From positions 310,063,164 to 310,127,163 of the forward strand of contig NC_081414.1 in the NCBI RefSeq assembly GCF_030272615.1: DNA of 64,000 nucleotides. The letters run 5' to 3'. The DNA comes from Cryptomeria japonica. Taxonomy: Eukaryota > Streptophyta > Pinopsida > Cupressales > Cupressaceae. Of the stretch, positions 46,975 through 57,099 are shown piece after piece. The notes under the pieces were generated by a model. It was not told the DNA's origin. It did not search any database and saw only the letters and a program-made list of their open reading frames with translations. The translations under genes and the position numbers were made by a program. The stretch's first letter is position 1. Each line of letters starts with the position of its first letter.

Positions 46975-47545
46975 ATATGGAAATTTTTCCTATTTTCTCC
47001 AACTGTGCCCACCATACGGATTTTCAGTGTACGGATTTTTCCCTTTGGCCAAGGTCGTACGGATATGTGCAACTCGTCTTCCTACCTCCTAGCGTCGGAT
47101 TTGGATGGTCGTACAGATTTCGTCTAGACTTTCTGTGCAAACGTTGTATGGACTCCCACCTCCTATTTGATTTCCGTCTGTACGGATGCTGTATGAATCT
47201 TTGTTCGGCAGTCGATGGCTTTTCTCTCTAATCATCGTACGACAATCGTATGAACTCCCTCCCGTTTGCTGTTACTTTTTGTATGGTTGTCGTACGAACT
47301 CCTCCCCACATGAATGTCTGCCACTCTGATTTTCGTACGGAAGTTGTACGAGATTTTTCCTATCGCCTAAATGCCTGTCGTGATTTCCATACGTGGTTAG
47401 TATGGTTTTTCTTGTATAATAACATCCTACAGTTTTCGTACAATAGTCGTACAGAGAGTTCAATGCCTCTAATTCTCCTCCGCTCAATTCCGTACGGACA
47501 TGATATGGGTTGTTCTCTCCCAATCGTACAGAGCCGTATGACCTG
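46975..47545 (-). repeat. CGTACG-rich spacer of T3
   Basis: Repeated CGTACGG, CGTACGA, CGTATGG and GTACAGA motifs, at the same place (between pol and env-position gene) as in T1 and T2, though less dense than in T2. Confidence 0.75.
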
Positions 47546-47877
47546 CCTCTGCTGCCGATCCTACTCTTGCAATTCCTTCCGTCTCTCTGGCTGTATGATT
47601 GGTTGGAAATGGCCACTCGGGGGGATTTATAAAAATTTCGCACTTTTAGGGTTAGGGTAAATCATAATAATTTCCTATAAAATAATCTTCTTTTTACCAC
47701 CTTTAATTTTTCCTTTGCAGCCCTCATAATATTCACCTTTTGCTTTAATTTTTTTATAACTCCTAACCCTTTCCTTTTTATTTTTTAGTCATACGATGCT
47801 TTTTCTATTTTTAGTATTTGCCTTTTAAAATACCTTTTTAATTTTTTATCTTGGCCAATATATTTAAATTTCAATCC
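47546..47877. other. AT-rich spacer of T3, no gene
   Basis: Low-complexity T-rich DNA between the CGTACG block and the pol stop. T2 has a similar T-rich stretch at 30290-30420. Confidence 0.5.
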
Positions 47878-48884
47878 TCATACCTTTAAGTGGCCATGGT
47901 ACCGAATCCCCCGACTGCTTACTTTTTTGTTTTTCTGTACCCTTGCAGGTCCCACCTCTTTTTCCGATGCCTTTACTGTCTTCCTTAGCTTGTGCAATTT
48001 GGCTTTTCTTGCCGGATGTTTGGCTCTTCTACTTGGTTTTACCCAATTGTCTACTTCTCCTTTCTTCGTCTTTTTGCTAGATCCTTTAGTATCGGTTTGG
48101 TCATCAGAATCCTCCATTTTCCTCTTTACCACAGTCGAATCCTCCTGAGGTCGGACTTTAATCTCGGAGTCGTGGAGCCATGCACACACATGCGGTAGTC
48201 TCCTGTAACACTCCTCGGGACAACATGTGCCCACATATTCTAGGTCCCATATTTTATCTACCAATGGTGCCGGTCCCACCCCTTTCTATCTTCCATCTAT
48301 GTACCGACCTCCATACTGCTAGTACCATGTTGCTTTTTCGCCATCCCCCTGCAGTGGGCCCACGGGGTTGGGGATCACTCGGTAGAGTGTATTAGGGTTG
48401 GCTTCCTGCTCGTCCGGTTGCAGCGCTATCACGAACAAATCTTCGGCTTTTAGTACCATCTTCAGGCACGGTCGCAAGGTTGCACCATACTCTTCCAAGT
48501 CTACCTCCTCTAGGTCAACCGACTCCTCTCCTCAGCAAGTTCCACCTTCCGTTTTGCCTTTGCCTCCTCATCAATGTCGTACGCAATGTAGCCTTCGTGG
48601 AGACCTTCATAGCGAGCCCTCTTTCTCCAGTGTCCCGTGATCCTTATCCATGTTGTCGGATCACCAAAATAGGCATTTGTCAAGTGCTTGTGAATTATGG
48701 GCACCACGATGCCTTCAACTTGCTTTGGTACCAGTCGCTCTTCTATAAACGTAAGCAGCTTAGCCCAATCTTCGTCGTGTCTATAAGGTTCTGTAGCAAC
48801 CACGAGATCCTTCTCTATTTCTTTGCTTCTTCCAATAGTCCAGTCTCCTTTAGTGGCATATCCCAATTGTTTTGCCCCTGAGGG
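47878..48884 (-). pseudogene. T3 pol C-terminal extension
   Basis: Two frames, 48884-48510 and 48279-47878. The first holds GYATKGDWTIGRSKE, NAYFGDPTTWIRITGHW and EGYIAYDIDEEAKAKRK; the second holds DKIWDLEYVGTCCPEECYRRLPHVCAWLHDSE and then a Lys/Arg-rich tail. Each block has a counterpart in T2 (30424-31550), showing that the extension is a conserved part of the family. The upstream integrase is lost at the T4 boundary. Confidence 0.8.
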
Positions 48885-49174
48885 TGTGTGTGCATTTAGT
48901 GCATAACAGTATAGAAATATAGGAAATATAGCAGTACACAAAGATACAAGTAAGAAGAGCTCATATGTCTGTATTCATTGATTCCAAAATGCCAGTACAT
49001 TCAAAACATAGTTTCCCTTTCGCCTATCACACATATTGAAATAGAAGCCAAAGTACATAGATAGAGGTGTCGGTACAGGTTGTCCGGTGCCAACTACCGG
49101 CAACTGTCACGTAACCACCGACCCTTAACACAGTTAACATTCTAATTACAATATGACATAATTACCCAACAACA
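48885..49174 (-). repeat. 3' LTR of element T4
   Basis: About 290 bp, from a TGTGTGTGCATTTAGTGCA-type start to CCCAACAACA, directly followed by a polypurine tract. It interrupts T3 pol. The left limit is approximate, and the 5' LTR is outside the window. Confidence 0.7.
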
Positions 49175-49192
49175 TCCTCCCTCCCCAAAAAG
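49175..49192 (-). other. Polypurine tract of T4
   Basis: Minus strand reads CTTTTTGGGGAGGGAGGA, immediately before the TGTTGTTGGG start of the LTR. Confidence 0.75.
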
Positions 49193-49229
49193 AAGGTCGT
49201 CTCCTGAAGACATACAAACAAAATGGGGA

Positions 49230-49753
49230 ATGACACTAACACAAAACATGAAAATTCAAAGTTGAGGGGGTACAGAGGGCATCCCTGATGAAGAAGGGGT
49301 AAGCGGTGTTGTTGCTGCCAACTGCTCCCTCAACTGGTGAACCTGTTGTGTCTGATGTTGGAGATCTCGCTTAGCTACCAATTGCCTCTTCCTGGATCTC
49401 TTCACCGTAAAAATTGCTTCCATAAGCTCCTTCTACTTCCCGTCCAACTCCTCTAAGGTAGATGTGAGATGGGTCTCAAGGGCTACCCGTTCTGCAACCT
49501 CCTGTGCACACCCTGCCATCTCCTTGGCCAATTCTGTCTTGGCACGAACCAACTCCTCTAGGCTGGTCACTCAAGCCCTTTGTTGTGCCAACTCCATCTC
49601 CATCGTATGCAGGCGAGTGACTAGCTCCCCCTAAACTGTGACGGCCGCCACCCGCTCTGTCTTTGCTGCAGAGGCACTATGTTGGATATGCCTGAGCTGG
49701 TAGTACCTGTCTCAGAAGGCTTGCTCTACCTATTGTAGCAGCAAGTGTACTTC
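49230..49753 (-). pseudogene. T4 env-position gene, C-terminal part
   Basis: Non-open minus-strand sequence whose composition and short frames match the coiled-coil end of the T2 and T3 genes. It is cut at 49753 by the C1 insertion and resumes at 62445. It has no open frame above 60 codons. Confidence 0.5.
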
Positions 49754-49971
49754 TGTTAGAACATAATGTTATTAGGGATCACATCCTTATAACATTTATA
49801 TATAATGTTCTAGTATAAGGTTATAAAACCTTATATATTATATGCTTTATAAGCATATCCCATTTGAAATAATTATAATCTAATAACTATTAGATTATTA
49901 ATTATTTATAAGTGGGGGTTATTGAAAAGGTGTGACTAGTGAAGTCACCCTTCCTCCTATATTTAAGGAGG
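49754..49971 (+). repeat. C1 5' LTR, first part
   Basis: 218 bp matching 61925-62142. It includes the TATATTTAAGGAGG promoter-like site into which U1 inserted. Confidence 0.92.
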
Positions 49972-50840
49972 TGTTGACGTGGATGAAATCGCATTGCTGC
50001 AAACTTCATACGGCCAACGCAGAATAGAATAGCCGACTGATTATCCTACTCTCTCTTGAGATAAGGAAGTCTCTAATGCTGTTTTCTAAGTTTGATCAAA
50101 GGAGACTACCTCAAGGTTTCTTTTGTCAGGTCTTGACTACGGGATCTCTCAGTGATTTGATGTGTTGTTTTTTTGCTGGAAACACAAGGGGGCTTACGTT
50201 TGATTGGCAATTCCATGTACGAATTCCCAGGGACTTCTTTTGGTTTTCTTTCAGGTGATGTTGGTTAATTTGAAGCTGATTTAGCAGGACTGCAGATTTC
50301 TAAAAAAAGGGGATAAAATTGGGAGGAAAGAAAGGAAGGGTAGGGAGAAAGAGAACTGTAAATGTTAACTAGGACAACAGATTTACCCAAGCAGACAGAC
50401 ACCTCCAGGAAACTAAATTAAGCATCATTAGTCATTTAGACACAATGTTTGCATAAACTTAGTGCAATCTTCAAAGGAGAAACCAGATTTTCATATTATC
50501 AAATACAATATTAGAACTTCTACATCCATGATATGTGTTCATTTGATAATCGAACTGAATCATAAAATAGCCCAGATTAACCATGCAGAAAGGAAAGAAG
50601 CAATCAGCTATCCTCTAATGGTATGGACTGTGAAGATTCTATCAGATGCTTGGTAAGAACTGCTGTGCAAAATGAATAGACATAATTTAAAAGCTTTCTA
50701 ATTTAAATGAAGAAGGAGACCATGCACTCACAAGGAAATTTGAAGGTAATTTTAAGCCATTGTATTAATTCCTGCAAAATTTCTTCAGAGCTTTCGCAAC
50801 AATTCAAGAACTTCCTCCCAAATGAGGGAAAACCAGTCCC

Positions 50841-50848
50841 CTTAAATA
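50841..50848 (-). promoter_or_regulatory. Possible TATA box near the 3' part of U1
   Basis: Minus strand reads CCTATTTAAGGGGAC. If U1 is an LTR this would mark the U3/R boundary, leaving an R-U5 of about 870 bp, similar in size to that of S1. It lies downstream of the gene, so it is not the gene's own promoter. Confidence 0.35.
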
Positions 50849-51093
50849 GGTTTCCAAAAATGGATGAATGGCCAAGATCTAATCTAAACAAGTGGCCCAG
50901 ATTCATCCTTACAAAAAGAGGGACCCACACTCATAAATAGGGGGATAAATATCTACAACTACCCCAAAAGGAGCAATAACTACCAAAGGATAATTACAAC
51001 TTTGAAATAATCCAAAAAGGGGAGGTGCACAAAAAACTTTACAATATGTTGACCAAAAGTCAACTGTCACCTTTTGGGACAAAAGTGCACTTT

Positions 51094-54000
51094 TTAGGAC
51101 TTGGAGGGAAAAAGGCATTTTTGAGAAACTACTTTCTCTATCCCGGTTTCACATTCCTTTTGCAGAAACTGGTCTTCGCCATGCAGGTATTCTCGCCATA
51201 AATCACGACCTGCTGCTCGTTCCTCGCGGACATATTCCTGAAACTTGATGCATAATTGGAAGAGGGGATTAAAAGGCGGCATGGGAGGGTGGCGAATTTT
51301 GTATTGCATGCCTTCGAGATACTGGTCCACGTGCCTTAAACCGTCCTTCCAGCTGGAGCGATTACGCTCGAAGCACAATATGTCTGAATGGAACTGACCA
51401 GCAAAACTCAAGTCTTCAATGGAATAAGAAACCTTATCTGCTCCCAATCTTTCCTCCCAATCCGGCCGGATTACACTGTCGGACAGGGCATTTATCCACC
51501 CCGAAACCATTGATCGGAGGATGGTCTTGCCTAGTTCTTGCATGTTCCCCAGAATTGCCTCACATGCGTCATTTTCTTTGTCAATAATTTCCTGGGCGTC
51601 GTTCTTCATGGTGACGGTCCAATACCATTCCTTGAGAACACTGATGCTATGGGGATTCAGGATGTCAGGCAGTGTGGGAATTTGTGTATGTGTCCAGAAA
51701 AGAGCTCTTAGGAGGGGAAGGGTAGAGGCCGCTACTTCATGCATGTGAAGGGATTCTCTCTTTACTTCCAACAGCCTGACGAGAGTGAGCTCTCGAAGGA
51801 GAGCCATTTCCTTTACTTCTTTGAGGATCTGTTCTCCCTTTTTCTTGATGTCTTGCACCCATTCCTTAACGGCCTTTGCGGTATCCCGGATTCCTTCAAA
51901 TTCAGTTGTGGTCCTCTGCGCCAATGCCATTGGGGGAATATGGGATTCAGAGGGGTTGTGTAGTGGCCGTAGGAGCTTATCGATGTATCCCTCGGCTTGT
52001 TCAGCACGGGCCCGATACATATCCTTTTCAGCCGTGACTTCCTCGAGCTGTCTGAGTATGTTCTGCACTGAGTCCTTAAATTCCTCCTTTTCTTGCTCTT
52101 TTGTAGCTCGTCCGATGGGGACAGTCGTAATGCTATAATCTGCCAGGGTTATTTGATCTGCTGGCTTGTTTACGGGCGGGGTAGCAATATGAAGAGTGCG
52201 GTTCCTTTGCCCATCCTTGGTTATCTTAGAGTATGTTCTCGGTTTCTTCTTCCCTTTTGCTTTTGTTTGATCCATTCGTGAGAAGATGTCTTCAAGGTCG
52301 ATGGGCGCCTTGGTGGCGGCCCTGTGCTGAGCTCTGGCGATCAGCCACTCTTGAGGCACTGTCTGGGTTGAGGATAGGGTTAAGTTAGCACCTTGTGCTC
52401 CCATGCTTCCAACTGGCTGATCACAAATTAACAGCTGTCCCGCCATCGGAGGGGTGGAAGAAGGAGGAAGCTCCTTGTTTGCATCTGAGGTCTCCCCTAT
52501 CTCACTGAATAATTGTCTGACATCTTCCTGTGATGGTGGCTCCTTGGTTCCCTCGAGCTCATGGATCTCGTCTGTTCTTTGTTCCCCTTCGACAGTTGAG
52601 TCGTCCTTGGCTGCATGGAGGAGTAGTAATTCATGGCGGCTCTGTTGGGTAGGTTCATGCACTTCGATCCCCTGGGTGGATGGGATTTCTCCTTCCTCTA
52701 TCTGGTCACCCGGCTTAGTCGGATTGGGGCCCTTTTGCTCGGTGTCCGGCATATCTGGAGCAGGAGGATCACTGGCTTGGAATGCCTCTATGTCGCTCTG
52801 GGAAGGAGGAGCAGGTATGCAATCCAAATCTATGGCGTCGTCGGACGAACTGGGGTCCCTTGAAGATGAAGTGGTTTCTGGCCTTCTTATGGGAATCTTC
52901 TCCCTCCTTGTTCTCTTGGACGTCCGAGTCCCTCTGCAAGCCTTAGCTTTCTTCCTTTTCTCTGGTTTTTCAGCTGATGTCCTTTCGTCTTCGGAAGACT
53001 GAGAGTCGAAACTGCCCATCAGATGGTAAGTAAACTGGACCCCTTCATGGACTAGCCTCTCGATCTGGTGTTGTAACCACTGATCTGTGTATCTTGCCGG
53101 GGCTGCCATGACTGCTTCGAAATCCGTGATTGGGTCTTGAGACCAATCAACGCCTGGCAAGAGATGCCTTACTGCTTCGAATTCCCGGACTTGGAGACAG
53201 TTCCCCGAGTCTGTGAGCTGATCCGGGACCCGACGGTACTCAAAGAGTCGCATTTGCTGCACACTCAATCTAGAATATTCCCGTCGCCTAACTTCGTAGT
53301 CATCGGAGCAATTTTTCCAGTAATCTTCAATTGACTCCTTTGCTCTGTAGCGCCTACCGTAAGCTCTCTTTGCCAAATTGTCATGATCAAAACATTTTCT
53401 TGGAAAATGTTCCTGTAGGCCATAGGAGGCTAGCTCTGCAAGGGACTCTTCTGCTAGGGTGGGAGTTCTCAATTGGACATCATGGTTGCCTATGATCATT
53501 GGAAATGCGAATCCAGTTTGCTTGCTCTCTCGTAACAATATGCCGGCAAGGCGTGATTGTCTTGCCACCTCCATGAGGACTACTTTATCGGTCGGGTACC
53601 GCGGAAGTCGAAGGGGGGCACCTTCAAAGCCAGCAATTCGGATGTAGGAGAATCTTGGGAACTGAATAAACCAGGCCCCATACCTCTGCACTAAAATGGT
53701 AGCTTGCTCTGAGAGCCTTATGTGTAACCCTTCCTGCATTAGCCTGACTAGGCGCATTGTGAAGGCGTCGTTGACGCGTTTGTATTGTCCAACCGCGTAA
53801 GCCGGGCTGCTCTTTTCCCTTTGAGCTATATCCTGGTAGTGCAGCTGCGGGTAGCAATCATAAACTTTTACCTGACCAGGCCCATTCCCGATCTCTCCTT
53901 TCATTATTAATCCTGGCAGTGGCTGGTTCTTTGCGAATATATAGACCAAATAGGAGGTCATGGTGAAATACTTCTTTGTCTCAAGCTCAATCAGCTGAGC

Positions 54001-54729
54001 GTGGATGTTATCACTTATGATCTGGGCCCAGTCAAACTTAGACTTTCCGGCAAAGACCTGTTCTGTAAAATAGAACATCCATTCTTCAAAGTAGTTGGAC
54101 TTAGGGAGTCCCATGACTCGACTAAGTAAGGTGACCATATCGCCATGTTCATTATGAAAGTCACTTATGGGGGTCTTTTTCACAATCTTGGTGCTTGAAG
54201 GCCTTTTCTCTTTGAACCATTCTTCGTTAATCAATGCCCTGCATCGGGCTGGGTTCATATCATATGCCCCCTGTGCCTCGTCCATTGTTGTAGCTATGGG
54301 ATTATTTGGAAAGGGGATATCAAATGCATCACCGATAGCCTCAGGGGAGAAGTCGGCAATAGTGATATCTTCCAGAAGCACTAATCTGGACTTTGGCTCG
54401 TAATGCCGAGCAACTTCCACTACTAACTCATAGTTCTGGATTGCTGGAGGAAAACCTGCCGCTTGGGCGATGCCACTTTCTAGCATTTGCCTAGGCCTGC
54501 CATATGCATTGGGTGAGAAGACCCGATCCCTGAAATCCTGAATATCAATATGGCCAAGGTCGGTGTCACCAATGTTGTCCCAGATGCTCTGGACCTTTGA
54601 CTCTCTTAACCCTCCTCTCTGGTACTGATACTTCATTCTTTCAACTTTCTGTGGGACGTCTGATTTGGATGCTCGTAAGGTTTCTGCTGCAGCGGGTGTT
54701 TTTGATGATTCTGCCGCTGATTTAGGCAT
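51094..54729 (-). CDS. Unknown 1211-residue protein with a retroelement accessory motif and coiled coil
   Basis: The longest intact frame in the window, starting at ATG 54729, five bases after a consensus splice acceptor. Residues 1-590 look like a folded region; residues 203-270 contain SR-x3-G, then a WM pair, then FDWAQ, IH-x2-L and K-x-F-x-M-x2-Y. This matches in order and near-exact spacing the motif of the env-position genes of T2, T3 and T4. Residues 590-615 are a basic cluster that could act as a nuclear localisation signal. Residues 615-760 are acidic, Ser/Pro-rich and probably disordered. Residues 875-915 and 950-1000 are predicted coiled coil, with a Trp-rich C-terminal part. No catalytic motif, membrane segment or signal peptide is seen. 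Lack of stops in a landscape of broken genes suggests recent activity. Function unknown. Confidence 0.85.
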   Translation of the reverse strand: MPKSAAESSKTPAAAETLRASKSDVPQKVERMKYQYQRGGLRESKVQSIWDNIGDTDLGHIDIQDFRDRVFSPNAYGRPRQMLESGIAQAAGFPPAIQNYELVVEVARHYEPKSRLVLLEDITIADFSPEAIGDAFDIPFPNNPIATTMDEAQGAYDMNPARCRALINEEWFKEKRPSSTKIVKKTPISDFHNEHGDMVTLLSRVMGLPKSNYFEEWMFYFTEQVFAGKSKFDWAQIISDNIHAQLIELETKKYFTMTSYLVYIFAKNQPLPGLIMKGEIGNGPGQVKVYDCYPQLHYQDIAQREKSSPAYAVGQYKRVNDAFTMRLVRLMQEGLHIRLSEQATILVQRYGAWFIQFPRFSYIRIAGFEGAPLRLPRYPTDKVVLMEVARQSRLAGILLRESKQTGFAFPMIIGNHDVQLRTPTLAEESLAELASYGLQEHFPRKCFDHDNLAKRAYGRRYRAKESIEDYWKNCSDDYEVRRREYSRLSVQQMRLFEYRRVPDQLTDSGNCLQVREFEAVRHLLPGVDWSQDPITDFEAVMAAPARYTDQWLQHQIERLVHEGVQFTYHLMGSFDSQSSEDERTSAEKPEKRKKAKACRGTRTSKRTRREKIPIRRPETTSSSRDPSSSDDAIDLDCIPAPPSQSDIEAFQASDPPAPDMPDTEQKGPNPTKPGDQIEEGEIPSTQGIEVHEPTQQSRHELLLLHAAKDDSTVEGEQRTDEIHELEGTKEPPSQEDVRQLFSEIGETSDANKELPPSSTPPMAGQLLICDQPVGSMGAQGANLTLSSTQTVPQEWLIARAQHRAATKAPIDLEDIFSRMDQTKAKGKKKPRTYSKITKDGQRNRTLHIATPPVNKPADQITLADYSITTVPIGRATKEQEKEEFKDSVQNILRQLEEVTAEKDMYRARAEQAEGYIDKLLRPLHNPSESHIPPMALAQRTTTEFEGIRDTAKAVKEWVQDIKKKGEQILKEVKEMALLRELTLVRLLEVKRESLHMHEVAASTLPLLRALFWTHTQIPTLPDILNPHSISVLKEWYWTVTMKNDAQEIIDKENDACEAILGNMQELGKTILRSMVSGWINALSDSVIRPDWEERLGADKVSYSIEDLSFAGQFHSDILCFERNRSSWKDGLRHVDQYLEGMQYKIRHPPMPPFNPLFQLCIKFQEYVREERAAGRDLWREYLHGEDQFLQKECETGIEKVVSQKCLFPSKS

Positions 54730-54734
54730 TTATC

Positions 54735-55109
54735 CTGCACAGCCAGACATGGATTACAAGGTGATACGAGAATGACGATGCGGGTTAGATAATAACAGAA
54801 GTGTTTCAACAGACCGAGATTAGTTTAAATATCATTCTGGGCTAACAATCTGATTAACTTCAACAGCATCATATTCCTGAAGATTTATGACTAAGCATTC
54901 TTACTCTCGAATTTTTTGGATTAATTTTAACAAAGGCAAAACATGAGAATTTTGAAAAGAGACGCAGTTTCCGGCCAAACCTTGGGAATGAGTCCTAAAT
55001 TTTGGATGTTCGAATAACGAAGATGCAGACTCTAAGCATTTCAAATTTTGCGTATTTGCTTATTTGATTCACACATTTTAAATGACCGTACGCGATAAGG
55101 CGTACTTAC
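54735..55109 (-). other. Predicted leader intron 2 of the U1 gene
   Basis: Donor CAG|GTAAGTAC at 55110/55109 and acceptor GTGCAG|GATAA ending at 54735. The acceptor lies five bases before the start codon. The donor is a perfect consensus. Confidence 0.65.
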
Positions 55110-55170
55110 CTGATCGGAGCGAATGATGGGTGATTGCCCGACCTTGTTGCGGTGGGGCGAGCGGATGACC

Positions 55171-55316
55171 CTGCAAAATTTGAATCCCAACGGTTATCCT
55201 TCCTGTTTAAATTTTCGCAGTTTGGAAGATGAAAGAGGATTTATCAATTTCACATGGTTCTGTGCCTAGCAACCTGAATTTTAAATGGTTGATGGGAGGA
55301 CGATGCAGTGTCTTAC
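55171..55316 (-). other. Predicted leader intron 1 of the U1 gene
   Basis: Donor GAG|GTAAGA at 55317/55316 and acceptor TTTTGCAG|GG ending at 55171. It would leave a 61-bp exon (55170-55110) without any ATG. Confidence 0.55.
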
Positions 55317-55479
55317 CTCCTTGTTTTCGGATTTAAGAGTTCCTTTCGAATTTTGAATTGGAGGTTTTCGAATCTAACCTTCGCGGGTTTGCTCGTCCTG
55401 ACCTCCGCGTTACACACTGTGCCTTCTGCGTTAATGTTTTGCTTGCTTTTTGGACTTCGTTTTTAAACTTTCACCTTGG

Positions 55480-56540
55480 AATTTCGGACGCTTAGGGTCC
55501 GAAAACGTTGTTTGCCCGACCTTGTTGAAGTTCGAACGCAGGGGTCCGAAGTGCGTTAAATCTTTGCACTGCGTTAAATCTTCGCATTGCGTTAAAACTC
55601 AACACTGCGTGTCGTTCGGAGCTTAGGGTCCGAAGTACGCATCTTAATGTCGCTTTTAAAACCTAACACTTGGTCTTTTTCGGAGCTTAGGGTCCGAAGT
55701 GCGTTTTGATATGTTTTAAAACCTTAACACGCCCTTGTCATTCGGACGCGAGGGTCCGAAGTATGCATTTCGATGTTGCTTTTAAAACCTTACTTCGCCC
55801 TTTTCATTCGGAGCTTGGGGTCCGAAGTGCGTGTTTCGATATGCTTTAAAACCTTACTTTGCCTTTTTCGGAGCTTAGGGTCCGAAGTGCGTGTTTGATA
55901 TGGTTGCTTTTAAAGCCTTACACTTTTTCTCCTTTTCGGAGCCTAGGGTCCGAAGTGTGCCGTTTGATATGTTTTAAAACCTTACTTTGCCTTTTTCGGA
56001 GCTTAGGGTCCGAAGTGCGTGTTTCGATATGCTTTAAAACCTTACTTTGCCTTTTTCGGAGCTTAGGGTCCGAAGTGCGTGTTTGATATGGTTGCTTTTA
56101 AAGCCTTACGCTTTTTCTCCTTTTCGGAGCCTAGGGTCCGAAGTGCGTGTTTGATATGTGTTTTAAAACCTTATGCTTTTTCTCCTTTTCGGAGCTTAGG
56201 GTCCGAAGTGCGTGTTATAATGTGGTTGCTTTTAAAGCCTTACTTCGCCCTTTTCATTCGGAGCTTGGGGTCCGAAGTAGGCATGCGCCTGCGTTAAAAC
56301 TCAACTTTCACTGAAGTTCGGACCTAAGGTCCGAAATGGATGGGTAGTGTTATGTTTTTCGAAAATTTTAACCCTTTGGAAATTTCGGACCTAGGGTCCG
56401 GAATGCGATTGCCACCTTATGCTTTCAAAATTTTGAATTTTCACCTTCGGACGCTTAAATCCAAAAGGGGGAGCGCATAACGTTTCCCTTTTACCTCAAC
56501 TTGACTTTCGCCAAGTTCGGACCTGGGGTCCGAAATGTTT
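55480..56540 (-). repeat. ~16-copy GGTCCGAA palindromic array of U1
   Basis: Units of roughly 55-70 bp each contain TTCGGA, an 8-base spacer (GCTTAGGG or similar) and TCCGAA, a 6-bp inverted repeat. Between them lie GTGCGTGTTTGATATG and TTTTAAAACCTTAC blocks. The array lies upstream of the gene. Frames at 55859-56297 are artefacts of the period. Confidence 0.88.
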
Positions 56541-56785
56541 GCATTACGTTAAGCTTTGAAATTTTGGAACAAACTTTCGGTATTTACGCCCGAAAGCCAG
56601 ATCAGTCAAGAGGACTCATTGGTTCATTATTCCAACGTTGATCAGCTTACGAACTGATCACGAACTCGCTCGAGGAGACACGAGAAACTCTGCTTCGATT
56701 CTCGAGATGACGATCAAAAAACTCAAAACTGGAAAAGGGGGGACCCTGTCGGCGACAGGGGGCGTGTGCAACGCACAACAGGAGG

Positions 56786-57087
56786 TTCTCTCTCATTTGA
56801 GAGGTGTGGGAATTTGGAGCTTTATGGTGAGTTGTATCACCATGCATATGAGGTATTATTGGCCATGTGGAAGTATTGGAGGAGTGTCCCCAGGTTCATG
56901 TCTATTTTATGATAGACTATATTTGTAAGTGTTTTAATTAAATGATGCTCTATGGGGTTTTTTACCCGAAAGGGTTTTCCCCATGTATATCTTGTGTAAT
57001 GTGTACATTTTGCATGTATGTTTCATATTTCATTTACTTTATAATCTTGTTTATAATGATTAGTATCCTAAGATCCTAATTCTAACA
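56786..57087 (+). repeat. C1 5' LTR, second part
   Basis: 302 bp matching 62143-62444 with one difference, ending CTAACA directly before the primer site. Confidence 0.92.
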
Positions 57088-57099
57088 TGGTATCAGAGC
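57088..57099 (+). other. Primer binding site of C1 (tRNA-iMet)
   Basis: TGGTATCAGAGC, a perfect match to the usual initiator tRNA-Met site, immediately after the LTR. Confidence 0.93.

Larger units (their letters stand above)
44030..48884 (-). mobile_element. Truncated Ty3-type element T3
   Basis: Minus strand, same family as T2. It retains the end of pol (extension), the CGTACG spacer, env-position gene, polypurine tract and 3' LTR. The rest of pol and gag are missing because T4 starts at about 48885; they may resume beyond 64000 after T4. Confidence 0.8.
49972..56780 (-). mobile_element. LTR-like insertion U1 (6.8 kb) carrying one intact long gene
   Basis: Begins TGTTGACG and ends GCACAACA, with the perfect 5-bp duplication GGAGG at 49967-49971 and 56781-56785. 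Removing it restores a 520-bp C1 LTR exactly equal in length to its partner. No direct terminal repeats, RT, integrase or primer site are visible. In the minus orientation the order is: terminal segment, palindromic GGTCCGAA array (about 56540-55480), spliced leader, 1211-codon gene, then about 1.1 kb of non-coding sequence with a TATA-like box at 50841-50848. It may be a very long solo LTR with a gene in U3, or a non-autonomous element with unrecognised ends. Confidence 0.85.

Noticed and set aside
52454-53002. 182-codon plus-strand frame inside the U1 gene
   Set aside because: It is antisense to the acidic, Ser/Pro-rich linker of the intact minus-strand gene; codon composition explains the open frame.
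51094-54729. The 1211-codon gene as an ordinary host gene exon
   Set aside because: It lies wholly inside an insertion with TG/CA ends and a perfect target duplication in a retroelement LTR; capture from a host gene remains possible but is not shown.
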